From Siderastrea siderea (lineage: Eukaryota > Cnidaria > Anthozoa > Scleractinia > Rhizangiidae): a DNA stretch of 64,000 bases. The notes beneath the pieces were generated by a model that ran no database searches, was not told the DNA's origin, and saw only the letters and a list, made by a program, of their open reading frames with translations. Shown here piece by piece: positions 24,577 to 35,490 of the stretch. The stretch covers positions 14,430,583-14,494,582 of the forward strand of contig OZ034979.1 of assembly GCA_964030785.1 (NCBI GenBank), written 5' to 3'. The translations under genes were made by a program, and so were the position numbers. How positions within the stretch are numbered: position 1 is the first letter of the stretch; the number at the start of each line of letters is the position of its first letter.

Positions 24577-27500
24577 ATGTCCTCTCGCCAAGAGGAAGCG
24601 GGGCCCAGTGGCCTCGCAAGACGCGAGGTCATGGCGCTCCTTGGCCTAGACATGTCCGATTCAGAGCCAGAAGAGACAACTTCCTGTGCGGGACCATGTA
24701 CCGAAGACATGCCGGACAGTGATGAGATTTGTGAAGAGGCCTTGGATCGCTTCGAACGCCAACGTGCGTTTCAAACCCATCTTCTTCAACAAACTGGGGG
24801 AGGTTTGGATGCCAATGCGGAGGGTGTCTTTGACTTTGAACTCCAACCCTATGTCGATCGTTTGAGCAACCGTCTGGGAGTACGTGAACGTCATTTCAAC
24901 ACCCGCTTACGCCAAAGGGGGAATTTCATTCCCAATCAGAGCATGACTGGAGCTCTAGAAGAGGGGTTACGTCGCGCGGTGAATCAAGTGTTGACCACCA
25001 CCACACCACCCCTCCACGATCAAGATCGCCTGTACTTTACCATCGCCTCCAACAGACTCCATAATAATTTTCAGGGCTGGGGATTACGTGCAGGAGAATG
25101 GCGCCAAGGCGGTGACCGTGTCGAGGCTTTATTCCAACGTTTAGCCCAAGCCCTCAACAGCAATGAACAATTTGAAATGGACGACTCCTTTCAAGTCTCC
25201 ATTACTCAAGTCCATCATGCCCCTCAAGGAACCGGCCGCCGACGCCAGGAGAAACCTGGACATCAACCTCTACGAAATTTAATACCCAAGAAACGTTCCA
25301 TTATCCAGATCCAAAACAGGGATGAACTCTGTTGTGCCAGAGCCCTCGTCACCGCCAAAGCTCGCGTGGACCAGCACCCCAAATACAACAGCATCCGCCA
25401 AGGAAGGCCCCTGCAGAGAACCCTAGCTCTGGCTCTCCATCACGAGGCCAAGGTGCCCCTCGGCCCTTGTGGCTACCATGCCTTGACCCAATTCAGTACC
25501 GCTTCTTCCCTGACCGGTTACCAGATCCTGTTGGTGGATGCCGACCGTTCTTATCACATCACCACCTTTGGCCCCCTTCAAGACAAACAATTGATCCTGT
25601 TGCACGAGAAAGGTCATTATGATGTCATTACCAAGTTGCCAGGCTTTTTCGGATCCAGTTACGTCTGTGCCCATTGTTGGAAACCCTATGAGCATGAGGG
25701 ACAACATCGATGCACCAAACAAAAAGGTCATTGCAGGGCCTGTTGCCAAAAAGGGTGCCCTGATTTCCTGGAGGCGTACCCTCGAGGCCAGAAAGCCACG
25801 CAACGTTGTCAACAATGTCATAGGGACTTTTTTGGAGACACCTGTTTCCAAATGCATCTGGTCAAGGACCACGCCGGCAAACCCGTGACCAACCTAGACT
25901 CCTCCGTCTGCTTTCGACGCCGTCGCTGTGCTAAATGCCTCCTCCTACTTCCTGCTCGCCACATGGACAACCATCAATGTGGCTACATGGATTGCCCCTG
26001 CTGTCATGAGTACGTGGACGGTGCAACTCATCGTTGTTTTATTCAAATAGCCACTCAAGACAAGAAAAGAAAGAGGAAACGACAACGAGGGCCTCGCGCC
26101 AAACGTAGGGTGGATGCCACACCCGAGGAGGAGGACGACGAGGACAGCATACCACCCCTTCATGTCTTCTTTGATATTGAAGCCATGCAACCCCAAGAAC
26201 AACACATTGCGAATCTCGTGGTGGCCGAAACCGAAGACGACGACCAACCCGTGTGTTTCCATGGCACCCATTGCGTCCGAGATTTTCTGGAATGGTTGGA
26301 TACCTTAACAGTCAACGATACCCGCCAAGTTAATGTGTTGGCCCATAACTTCCAAGGGTACGATGGTTACTTTATCATTCATCAATATTATGGTGACAAT
26401 AGGATCGTCGAGCAGCTCCGGAACGGGTGTAAACTCTTACAAGTCCAACACGACCGTATCCGCTTCATCGACTCTTTGAGTTTCTTCCAGATGCCTCTGT
26501 CCGCGTTTCCCAAAACCTTTGGATTGACAGAACTCCGCAAAGGGTACTTCCCCCACAAGTTCAATCATCCAGACCATCAAAACTACGTAGGACCCATCCC
26601 GGCCCTCGATTACTACATGCCTGAAACCATGTCCCCCGAAGGCAAGCAAGCCTTGGAAACCTGGCATCAAGAGCAACGCGACCAGGTCTTTGACTTCCGC
26701 AAAGAACTGGTGGCCTACTGCCAATCGGATGTACGTCTCTTGAAAGAAGGTTGTTTGACATTCAAACGGTTGTTTGAAACGCTCACGGGCTTCAATCCCT
26801 TCGACCACATCACCATTGCTTCTGCCTGTAACCGCGATCTACGCATGAATCGCATGATCCCCAACAGTATTGCCAGTGAACCCGTCCGAGGATGGCGCAA
26901 TCGCATCAACTACTCCAAAGTGGCCCTGGAATGGTTAACCTGGTGTGCCCAACAACAAAACACCATTCAACATGCCCGTAATGCCGGTGAGTATTGCATC
27001 CCTGGCACTAACTTCCATGTCGATGGTTTCGATGCCAGTACCAACACCATCTACGAATTTCACGGGTGTTTCTGGCATGGATGTCGTCGCTGTTTCCCCA
27101 TTCGTCACGAAAGCCATCTACGTCACTATGATCGAACCATGCAAGATGTCTACGAGACCACCCAGCAAAGGATCCAACAATTGAAAGAGCAAGGCTTCAC
27201 TGTCGTGGAAATGTGGGAATGTGATTGGTCCCGTCTCAAAGACACCTCCTTGGACATCAGAACTTTCCTGGGGACCCTTGACTTCACAGAACCCTTGAAT
27301 CCCCGTGACGCTTTCTGCGGGGGTCGTACCAATGCCGTCAAACTGTACCATCACGTGACACCCAGTCAACAAATACATTACATTGATGTGACCTCCTTGT
27401 ACCCCTGGGTGAACAAGACCTGTGTCTACCCCAAAGGCCATCCTCGTTTCATCTTCAATCCGGGACACACCGACATCAGTTTCTACTTTGGCCTTGTCAA

Positions 27501-28674
27501 ATGCCAAGTCCTGCCGCCACGTCATCTCTACCATCCTGTCCTGCCTTACCGTCATGCCTCCAAACTCCTTTTTCCTCTCTGTGCTGCCTGTGTGGAACAA
27601 GAGATGGTCAAACAACCCTTAGACAGATGTGCAGAATGTGTGCACACCGACGAACAGCGAGCCCTGACGGGAACATGGTGTAGTCCCGAATTAAACAAAG
27701 CCGTCGAGCTCGGGTACGAAGTCCAGTACATCTATGAGGTCTGGCATTTTGACGAGACGTGTGAAGGACTGTTCCGAGATTATGTGAACACCTGGTTAAA
27801 AATTAAGCAAGAAGCCAGCGGGTGGCCATCCTGGGTCGGTGACGACGAAACCAAACGTCAGCAATACCTTCGAGAGTACTTCGAGCATGAAGGTATTCAA
27901 TTGGAGTACGAGAAAATCGAACACAACCCGGGGCTGCGTACCCTCGCTAAAATGATGCTCAATTCCATGTGGGGCAAGTTTGGACAACGACTCAACAAGA
28001 CCCAAGTCCAAACCTTTGACGACCCTCAAGCCTTCCACCGTTTTCTAGATACCAGTACGTTGGACGTGCGTCACGTCTCCGTTATCAATGACCAATTAGT
28101 GGAGGTACATTACCAGTACCAAGACGAAGACATCCCCGTGTCACCGAACCTCAATATCTTCGTGGCGTGTTTCACTACCTGTTGGGCCCGGCTCCGACTG
28201 TATGCAGCCCTGGAACAGCTAGGGGAACGTGTCCTCTACTACGACACGGACTCCGTCATCTATTGGACAGACGAGAATCAATCCATCCCGGTCTTGGGCG
28301 ATTACCTCGGCGAGTTTACAAGTGAATTGGACAAGGAGGATTACATCGTAGAATTTGTCTCAGGGGGCCCCAAGAACTATGGATACCAAACTCACAAGGG
28401 CCACGTCGAGTGCAAGGTGCGAGGGTTCCGCCTTAACAGCGAAGGCAAAACCCAATTGAATTACAACATCATGCGTCAGAATGTCCTGGACGAAATCCAG
28501 AAGCCACTGCACAAACCACGCCAGACCCAGGTCGTCAAATCATATCAAATTGTGCGCGATCCCCAACACTACCAACTGTACACCTTCCCAGAATACAAAC
28601 AATACCAGTTAGTCTACGAGAAGAGAGTCGTGGATCCTATCACGTTTCAGACGTTTCCTTATGGATACCAATGA
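24577..28674 (+). CDS. POLB: Protein-primed family B DNA polymerase
   Basis: The 1365-residue polymerase would replicate the linear element from its ends. Exonuclease motifs are FFDIEAMQ (about 530), VLAHNFQGYDGYF (about 586) and YCQSDVRLL (about 713). Polymerase motifs are DVTSLYP (about 936), MMLNSMWGKFG (about 1125) and YYDTDSVIY (about 1220). N-terminal to the exonuclease lies a Cys/His-rich zinc region at about 362-487 with many CxxC pairs, followed by a basic stretch and an acidic linker. Between Exo III and Pol A a segment YEFHGCFWHGCRRCF (about 824-838) resembles the Vsr/very-short-patch endonuclease core. A further cysteine group lies near 1003-1025 in the TPR region. All catalytic aspartates are present. 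It has its own TATA box. Confidence 0.97.
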   Translation: MSSRQEEAGPSGLARREVMALLGLDMSDSEPEETTSCAGPCTEDMPDSDEICEEALDRFERQRAFQTHLLQQTGGGLDANAEGVFDFELQPYVDRLSNRLGVRERHFNTRLRQRGNFIPNQSMTGALEEGLRRAVNQVLTTTTPPLHDQDRLYFTIASNRLHNNFQGWGLRAGEWRQGGDRVEALFQRLAQALNSNEQFEMDDSFQVSITQVHHAPQGTGRRRQEKPGHQPLRNLIPKKRSIIQIQNRDELCCARALVTAKARVDQHPKYNSIRQGRPLQRTLALALHHEAKVPLGPCGYHALTQFSTASSLTGYQILLVDADRSYHITTFGPLQDKQLILLHEKGHYDVITKLPGFFGSSYVCAHCWKPYEHEGQHRCTKQKGHCRACCQKGCPDFLEAYPRGQKATQRCQQCHRDFFGDTCFQMHLVKDHAGKPVTNLDSSVCFRRRRCAKCLLLLPARHMDNHQCGYMDCPCCHEYVDGATHRCFIQIATQDKKRKRKRQRGPRAKRRVDATPEEEDDEDSIPPLHVFFDIEAMQPQEQHIANLVVAETEDDDQPVCFHGTHCVRDFLEWLDTLTVNDTRQVNVLAHNFQGYDGYFIIHQYYGDNRIVEQLRNGCKLLQVQHDRIRFIDSLSFFQMPLSAFPKTFGLTELRKGYFPHKFNHPDHQNYVGPIPALDYYMPETMSPEGKQALETWHQEQRDQVFDFRKELVAYCQSDVRLLKEGCLTFKRLFETLTGFNPFDHITIASACNRDLRMNRMIPNSIASEPVRGWRNRINYSKVALEWLTWCAQQQNTIQHARNAGEYCIPGTNFHVDGFDASTNTIYEFHGCFWHGCRRCFPIRHESHLRHYDRTMQDVYETTQQRIQQLKEQGFTVVEMWECDWSRLKDTSLDIRTFLGTLDFTEPLNPRDAFCGGRTNAVKLYHHVTPSQQIHYIDVTSLYPWVNKTCVYPKGHPRFIFNPGHTDISFYFGLVKCQVLPPRHLYHPVLPYRHASKLLFPLCAACVEQEMVKQPLDRCAECVHTDEQRALTGTWCSPELNKAVELGYEVQYIYEVWHFDETCEGLFRDYVNTWLKIKQEASGWPSWVGDDETKRQQYLREYFEHEGIQLEYEKIEHNPGLRTLAKMMLNSMWGKFGQRLNKTQVQTFDDPQAFHRFLDTSTLDVRHVSVINDQLVEVHYQYQDEDIPVSPNLNIFVACFTTCWARLRLYAALEQLGERVLYYDTDSVIYWTDENQSIPVLGDYLGEFTSELDKEDYIVEFVSGGPKNYGYQTHKGHVECKVRGFRLNSEGKTQLNYNIMRQNVLDEIQKPLHKPRQTQVVKSYQIVRDPQHYQLYTFPEYKQYQLVYEKRVVDPITFQTFPYGYQ

Positions 28675-28920
28675 GAAACGTTGCCCCTCGGATTCTTCCC
28701 TCCACAACTTCCATCGCTGTCATTGGCATCTGTGGCTGTGACTTGCTTACTTGCTTGCTGCCTTGGGAGCCTTACTGAAGGTCCTTAACGCCTCATAACC
28801 ACATGGACCAAAGGACACCTTGGCTTCCCGATGCAGGTCCCAAGCTTGCTACCTTGGGAGTCAATTGGCGGTAGGACTTTGCACTGGATGAATCCAAACT
28901 ACTGGGTGATGTCGATGTGA
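28675..28920. other. 3' spacer of the polymerase gene
   Basis: The spacer contains short imperfect repeats (CTTGCTTACTTGCTTGCTGCCTTGGGAG, then GCTTGCTACCTTGGGAGTCA) and no supported gene. No clear AATAAA was seen close to the stop codon. Confidence 0.5.
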
Positions 28921-28923
28921 CAA

Positions 28924-29270
28924 GGAACTCATTAAATAGGAACACTCATATTATCAAAAGGAACTCAAAGGAATACTCATCATTGAACACTCATATTATT
29001 CAAAGGAATACTCATCATGGAACACTCATATTATTCAAAGGAATACTCATCATGGAACACTCATATTATTAAAAGGAACTCAAAGGAATACTCGTATTAT
29101 TATTAAAAGGAACTCAAAGGAATACTCATATTATTAAAAGGAACTCAAAGGAATACTCGTATTATTATTAAAAGGAACTCAAAGGAATACTCATATTATT
29201 AAAAGGAACTCAAAGGAACACTCATATATTATCAAAAGGAACTCATTAATAGGAACACTCATATAAACAT
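28924..29270 (+). repeat. Minisatellite of AAAGGAACTCAAAGGAATACTCATATTATT units
   Basis: About ten imperfect units of roughly 25-35 bp alternate AAAGGAACTC, AAAGGAATACTC and ATATTATT. They start with ATTAAATAGGAACACTC and end with ATTAATAGGAACACTCATAT. The block lies between the polymerase and the right TIR; it is non-coding. Confidence 0.92.
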
Positions 29271-29331
29271 CTGTGGTTTGGAGGACACTTTATTGAAAGG
29301 AAATCTTTCCACAGTACCCCCTGCGAGCAAC

Positions 29332-29472
29332 ATGGATTTCCACTATTTCATCGAAAACCATATCGTCTCCTTCCTTAAAACGTCAGCTGCTACCATTTCT
29401 GTTGGGGTTGTGTTTACAACCTATCACCTTCTTTCCCCGCGCCTGCCCATTAAGGCTCGCAAGATCAGATGA
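29332..29472 (+). CDS. Possible 46-residue single-pass membrane peptide
   Basis: The frame starts at ATG 29332 (AACATGG context) and is open upstream only to a TTG. It encodes one hydrophobic helix (FLKTSAATISVGVVFTTYHLL) followed by a basic end (RLPIKARKIR). The sequence after its stop stays open and charged in another frame to about 29580. No family is recognised, and nothing but composition and start context supports it. Confidence 0.3.
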   Translation: MDFHYFIENHIVSFLKTSAATISVGVVFTTYHLLSPRLPIKARKIR

Positions 29473-29578
29473 AGAAAAGAATACCAGGAGGAGCATGCCA
29501 GACTGGCTGGCCTCAGAGAGAATGAGCAAGATCCTATTAAGAAGACATCGAATACGTCGCAAGCCACCCCTATTAGAC

Positions 29579-30003
29579 TTTGTTTTCTCTCACTTGTTGT
29601 GAAAAAAAAAAGTTGACAATAAATTATTTTTTTTTATTTTCTTGTTTTTTTAGACTCAAGGACCACCCTCGTTCCCACCATTGGACTTTGGACTTTGAGC
29701 CCACGTTTTCTCAGCGGTTTTACTTCCCCTTGAGCCCACGATCGATTTTTCCACCTGGGCAGCGGTTTCCCTTTCCAAATCACGTGACTTCCGGTTGCAT
29801 GAGCCCGCAATCCCTTTTTCCGACTCGTCAGCGGTTTCCCATTCCAAAACACGTGACTTCCGGTTGCATGAGCCCGCGATCCCTTTTTCCCACTGGTCAG
29901 CGGTTTCCCCCTATTAAAAAAACACGTCACTTCCGGTTCCGGTCATGACGTCACCGACCAATCAGAAGCCTCCATTTGTGCCATACGGACGCACATTACT
30001 ACT
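29579..30003 (-). repeat. Right terminal inverted repeat of the Polinton
   Basis: The segment is the reverse complement of 7548-7968 and ends ...GCACATTACTACT. It keeps the 70-bp internal units, ETS/E-box composites and CRE. It differs from the left repeat by scattered substitutions (for example GATCGATTTTT against GATCCCTTTTT) and in A/T-run lengths. Confidence 0.95.
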
Positions 30004-30009
30004 TACGGG
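30004..30009. other. Target site duplication TACGGG, right copy
   Basis: The hexamer directly follows the last base of the element and equals 7542-7547. Removing the element and one copy restores an ordinary satellite monomer. Confidence 0.93.
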
Positions 30010-31087
30010 AACTATCAGGAAATCAAGTTTCCATGATGGAGACATTGGCTTTCGTTTCTATACCGCTAAAACTTGGAGGATGCACTACGTAAATCGAAAT
30101 CATCGTAAAATGGGAGATTTGAGATGTTCACAGTAACTTTTGGAAAATCGAGTTTTCACAGTTTACACTTGGAGGATGCGCTACGGAAATCAAAACCATC
30201 GTAATACAGGTGAATTGAGCTGTTCACAGTAACTTTTGGAAAATCGAGGTTTTTAGTGACTCAATTTAGAAATGCATGTTCCCTCGTATGCCGCTAAAAC
30301 GTGAAGGATGCATTACAGAGATTGAAATCTTCGTAAGGGGGATGAATTAACCTGATCACAGTAACTTTTGCAAATTGAGTTTTCCACTGACTCAATGTAG
30401 AAGGTGCGTTTTATTTCGATACAACGCTAAAACCAACTGTTCCCGGCAACTTTTGGAAAATCGAGTTTCCTAGTTTCCCATAATAGACAAAATGCGTTTT
30501 ACGTCTTACCGAACAAAACTTACAGAAGAACTACACGGACGGAAATCACCATAAGAGCGGTTACTTCAGCAGTTTACGGGAACTCTCAGGAAATGAAGTT
30601 TCCCAGTGACCCATTATAGAGAAAATGCGCTTTCGTTTTTATGCTGCTAAAAATTAGAGGATGGACGACGGACATCGAAATCGTCGTAAAACGGGTGAAT
30701 TGAGCTGTTCACAGTAACATTTAGAAAATCGAGTTTTTCAGTTACTCAACCTAGAAAGTGCGTTTTATGTCGATACAGCGCTAAAACTTACAGAATGTAC
30801 TACAGACATCGAAGTCCTCATAAACAGGTGGTCATCATAGAACAGCTGTTCTCGGCATTTTTTGGAAAATTGACTGTTCCAGTGACCCATACTAGACAAA
30901 ATGTGTTTTGCGTCTTACCGGATCAAACTTGCAAAATGTACGACAAGGATGGATATCACCATAAAACCGGTTAGTTGAGCAGTTAGGGGCAACTTTCAGA
31001 AAATCAAGCTTCTCAGTGACTCATAATGGCAAAACTGCATTTTCCTTTCCATGCCGCTAAAACGTAAATGATGCACTTCGGAGATTT
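30004..31087 (+). repeat. Satellite array, plus orientation, right of the Polinton
   Basis: This continues the array interrupted by the element, with the same 134-bp monomer types. It is closely related to the segment at about 62.4-64.0 kb. Confidence 0.93.
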
Positions 31088-31202
31088 TAGCACAAATTAT
31101 TTCAAGAGCAAATTGCAGTCTACTTAGATATCAGTTTACTCAGATTTCAGTCAACTCTGATTTAAGAACAAATTGCAGTCTACTCAGTTCAATTACCATT
31201 AT
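31088..31202. other. Spacer at the satellite orientation switch
   Basis: About 115 bp are unlike the satellite and contain direct repeats of AAATTGCAGTCTACT(C/T)AG. They lie exactly where the array changes strand. Confidence 0.6.
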
Positions 31203-32375
31203 AAATCATCTCTTGCATGATAATCCCGACGACCGTGCAAGTTTTAGCACTGTACTGACATAAAACGCACTATCTAGATTATGTGTCACTAGAAAACTCG
31301 ATTTTCCACAAGTTACTGTGAACAGCTCAATTCACCTGTTTTACGATGATTTCGATATCTGTAGTGCATCCCCCACGTTTTAGCAGCATACAAGGAAAAT
31401 GCATTATGTTCATCATAGGTCACTGGGAAACTTGATTTTCTGAAAGTTGCCGTAAACTGCTCAAATCGGTGTTTTCCATCCGTGTAGTACATTCTGCAAG
31501 TTTTGTCCGGTAAGACGCAAAACGCTCATGCTGTGGTTAGTCATAAGACAAGAAGCCATGGACTTGATAATGGTGCCTTCAAAGTTTGTAGTACTTTCTG
31601 CAAGTTTCATCGCTGTATCGGGTTAAAAAAACACTCAATTTTCCAGAAGTTACTGTGAACAGCTTAATTCATCCGCTTTAAGAAGATTTCAGTCTCCGTA
31701 ATGCATCCTTTACGTTTTCGCGGCATACAAAGAAAAATGCATTTTCTCCATCATGGGTCACTGGAAAACTTGATTTTCCAAAAGTTGTCGGGAACAGCTG
31801 AAATCACCTGTGTTTTTCATCCTTTCGATGTCTGTAGTACATTCTTAAGGTTTTATCGCTGTACTGCTATGAAGAGTGACTGGAAAACTCGATTTTCCAA
31901 ACCTTGCCTGCAAGAGCCTAAATCAAATGTTTTATGATGATTTTGATGTCTTTATTACATTCTGCAAGTCTTAGTCCGGTACGTTGCAACACACATTTTG
32001 TCCATGATGAGGCACTGGAAAACTCAATTTTTGGAAAGTTGCTGTGAACAGCTTAAATCATCTCTTGTATGATGATTTCGACGTCCGTAATACACTGTGC
32101 AAGTTTCAGCACTGTACCGACATAAATGCACTCTCTTGGTTATGAGTCACAGAAAAACTCGACTGTCAAAAAATTACTGTGTAAAGCTCAGTTCACCCGT
32201 TTTACGATGATTTTGATGTCCCTAGTCATCCTCCAAGTTTTTTGCGCCATACAAACGAAAACGCGTTTTCTCCATTATGGGTCACTTGGAAACTTGATTT
32301 TCTGAAAGTTGAAAAAAAAGCTGCTCAATTTACCTGTTTTATGGTGGTTTCCATCCCTATAGTACAAACATGTCT
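31203..32375 (-). repeat. Satellite array, minus orientation
   Basis: The monomers are the reverse complement of the flanking array (for example TTTTCCA.AAGTTACTGTGAACAGCT). They are more diverged than the plus blocks. One monomer near 31540-31590 holds foreign sequence. Confidence 0.88.
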
Positions 32376-32819
32376 TACCACAGCCTGACGGACCCACTAA
32401 GGGATACTTGAGGGGGTGTGAAATCGGAAGGGTGGACTGATCATTTCAACAACAACAAGATGATTTCGATGTCTGTAGCTTATTCCCTAAGTTTTAGTCC
32501 TCTAAGTCTATTTTTTTGGTGCCCTGCAACAAGTTTCGGCGACAAAATCGCGTCCACATGTGTGGGAACGCTGGGTCGCTTTCTCGCTCGGCTTATAGGC
32601 TTCTACGAAATCTGGCAGTTGGACTGGAGACACGCTGGACGTTTTCGTTCCACTTTGCACCTGTTGCGTCCCTGTTCATCGTAGCGGGTTGAAACAATGT
32701 ACACACATAGCTTGTCCCAGAGACGTCTGTAAGACTGCGGATCCCATGGTTATGATCTTTCTCGTAGAGCAGGTTTTGTTTGTCCGAGGGAGGAATTGTT
32801 CCAGCCCGTCGTACCCGAT
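32376..32819. other. Stretch without recognisable gene
   Basis: I see no domain, RNA gene or known repeat; the 88-residue ORF at 32418 has no family signature. Confidence 0.4.
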
Positions 32820-34060
32820 CTAATAAAGTGGTTAAGAACCGTGAGAGACTGGACTTGTGACTATGATTAACCCTTCCCTATCCTAGCAAGTTAGCTTTGT
32901 AAGTCACGTGCCCTTCTTCAGAACAACCCTCGCCTACAAGGTTTAGCTCTCGCAGACGCCTACCCTTGTAATTCAGTTCAAGTAGATGTTCTCATCGGTG
33001 CAGATTACTACTACTCATTTGTAACTGAGATACACAAGAGAGGACCAACTGCTAATTCATTGATTGCCGTAAAATCTCATCTAAAGAGTCTAAGGAGTCC
33101 GAATTTTTAGCTGAGGAGATGAAACAGGCAGAGTTAAAGTGCTGTATGTGGATTCAAGAAGAGGTCTATTAAGAAGACTACGAGCAGTTGAAAGCCGGAA
33201 GAACAGGAAGAACACCACCCAGCAGTAGGCGCTTCCTAAAGCTAGACCCTTGTTACGACAAAGAAGACAAGGCGATTAGAGTGGGTGGAAGATTACAGTT
33301 CGCCGACCTTCCTGACGAGAACAAGCACCAAATAATCTTGCCGCATAAACATCCAGCAGTTGCAAAGTTGATACGAGATGTACCACATAGATGCTGCATG
33401 CCGGTTTAGAAACTGTACTATCAGTCTTGCGACAGAATCTTTGGCTAACGAAGGAAGACGTGAGGTCACACGTGTCATCAGGAGATGTGTGCCTTGCCAG
33501 AGACAGCGAGTCGGACCTTGCAAACAGAACATGGGATCACTACCCGAGGAAAAAGTGTCAACCTCCTTACCAGTTGTACACATTGGTACTGACTTTGCAT
33601 GACCCTTATAGGTAAAAGTGTCAAGTGTCAAGAAAGCATACGAATGTGTGTTCACGCGTGCGTCGTCGCGTATGGGTCACTTGGAGCTTATAAATGGCCA
33701 AACGACAGATGTATTTCTGCAAGCCTTCAGTAGCATGACAAATCGCAGAGGTGTTTGCCATACAGTGTGGTCACACAATGCAAAAACCTTTAGAACCGCA
33801 AGTAGGGAAATTTAGAAGTTGTATGACAAGCCAAAGTCACAGAGCCAGTCGCTGTGGGACGCTTTGAATCAAGATTGAGTCAAGCCAGAGTTAAGTAGAT
33901 TAAGTAGAGATTCATCAAAGAACACTCGCCAGAAATAGAATCAGCCGCCACACAAGCCAGTCATGAAGAAGAAGTTAATGTACATGGTGGGGAGAAGTTG
34001 CAGTCGAATGTTGTTCCCGCTTAGAGTTTACCTGTTCCTGAACCGAGACCCAGTGCAACC
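32820..34060 (+). pseudogene. BEL/Pao LTR-retrotransposon relic
   Basis: An LTR-like stretch (GTGAGAGACT.GACTTGTGACTA, about 32846-32915) matches the 41.6-kb LTR. Then VLIGADYYYSF (about 32988-33020) matches the region downstream of the BEL/Pao protease. IRVGGRLQFADLP and KHQIILPHKHPA (33270-33360) match the integrase zinc region, and VIRRCVPCQRQ, GSLPEEKV and HIGTDF (33470-33600) the integrase linker. KAYECVFTRAS...GHLELI and NAKTF (33620-33800) match the catalytic core. Frames shift several times and the reverse transcriptase is missing, so it is dead. Parts recur at 41.1 and 55.7 kb. Confidence 0.85.
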
Positions 34061-34079
34061 TCATTTAGGGTTAGAACCC

Positions 34080-34260
34080 TCTGTTGAGCCGCCCTCCCTC
34101 TGGTTGAGTCCCCCTCTCTAGTTTAGTCGAGCCGCCCTCTCTTGGTTGAGCCGCCCTCTTTTGTGGTTGAGCCACCCTCTTTTGTGGTTGAGCCGCCCTC
34201 TTTTGTGGTTGAACCCCCCTCTTTTTTAGGTCGAGCCGCCCTCTTGTCGAGTTCCCCTTC
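34080..34260 (+). repeat. Minisatellite, GTTGAGCCGCCCTCTTTTGTG units
   Basis: About eight imperfect 20-25-bp units in tandem; non-coding. Confidence 0.9.
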
Positions 34261-34985
34261 CGTGATTTCGTTTGGGAACGGGTTGTTTTTGCGTTAGATC
34301 AGTGTAGTTTTGAGGGAATAAGGTCTGGATAATGTCTGGTAAAGGGTTGGTCTGTGTTTTAAATTTGGTAGCAAAATATTAAATTTTGTTGATGCTATTG
34401 CTTCGTAAACTTTGTTGTTGCATATCTATCCCATAATTTTAAAAGAAGTGGTTTTTCTTCTTTTCAGGCAAGAACTACATCTCGTCTAAGAGTGGTGAAA
34501 ATTTGACGTCTTTAACCCTTGAGTTTAGATATTTTATTGAATTTAAATTTTTGCCATTGCATATTTTGCTTAATTGCAAATGTTTGAGGAAGAAAAACTT
34601 TTCAGGACCAGGAAATTTATTCTAGGCAAGTTGTTTCTAGATCTTGTTTAAGCAGAAGGGTAGTTTTTTTCGTGACGAAAGTTTGAAACTGTTTTTAAGT
34701 TGGTGGAGTTATGGTCGAAAATGCTGGTCAAACTCCTTCTTTAAAAGACCAAATTTTGCGCAAAGAAGTGGCTGTGTTTAAATGTACGTTTCTTCTCTAC
34801 GTTTTAGAACCTGATTTTGAGATTCACACCTATGTTGCTCTATGTGATATACCATCATTAAAACGGAAACGAAAGTCCGGACACTTAATAAGCGAACAGT
34901 TACATCACCTTAAAGTTAGGATATAAAGTCAATAGGCGCCACTTGGATTTAAGTCAAACGTGGATATGTGTGACATATTACACAG
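34261..34985. other. AT-rich stretch without recognisable gene
   Basis: The 71-residue ORF at 34711 has no recognisable domain. Nothing else is seen. Confidence 0.4.
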
Positions 34986-34990
34986 GACAT

Positions 34991-35490
34991 GACATTGGAG
35001 ATAGTCATTGACATTGACATTGGACATTGACATTGACATTGACATTGGCATTGACATTGGACATTGACATTGGACATTGACATTGACATTGGACATTGAC
35101 ATTGACATTGGTTTTCTGGTCCCCCACTCACTGTCTGTTTTGCGAGGGTATTACTCAGAGACTTGATACTGTCAAAGCAGTACCAAAAGCCATTCAGAGG
35201 GTAGCATCGAGTGCCCAACTTGACTCATTGTGGCCAGATGTTGGACATTGGAGATAGTCATTGACATTGACATTGGACATTGACATTGGACATTGACATT
35301 GACATTGACACTGGACATTGACATTGACATTGGTTTCCTGGTCCCCCACTCACTGTCTTTTTTGCGAGGGTATTACTCAGAGACATGATACTGTCAAAGC
35401 AGTACCAAAGCCATTCAGAGGGTAGCATCAAGTGACCAACTTGACTCATTGTGGCCAGATGTTGCTTCATAGCTAAGTGGTCGAACATTT
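34991..35490 (+). repeat. Duplicated block with TTGACA microsatellite, period about 253 bp
   Basis: GACATTGGAGATAGTCATTG begins two copies, at 34991 and 35244. Each has a (CATTGA/CATTGG) hexamer run followed by a shared unique part (GGTCCCCCACTCACTGTC to CATTGTGGCCAGATGTTG). The minus-strand cysteine-glutamine ORFs here are artefacts of the hexamer. Confidence 0.93.

Larger units (their letters stand above)
7548..30003 (+). mobile_element. Complete Maverick/Polinton (adintovirus-like endogenous virus), 22,456 bp
   Basis: The element is bounded by inverted repeats of 421 and 425 bp that start with AG and end with CT, and by a 6-bp target duplication. It encodes the full Polinton core set: protein-primed DNA polymerase B, chromodomain integrase, adenain-like protease, FtsK/HerA-type packaging ATPase, double jelly-roll major capsid protein and penton-like proteins, plus small basic virion-type proteins and a phospholipase A2-like protein. 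All main genes are open. Base composition is visibly richer in GC than the flanks. A related but empty satellite site lies near 62.4 kb. The copy therefore looks recent and potentially competent; activity cannot be judged from sequence alone. Confidence 0.97.

Noticed and set aside
34949..35488. Minus-strand ORFs with CQCQCQ or MSMSMS repeats
   Set aside because: They are the TTGACA-type hexamer microsatellite read as codons.
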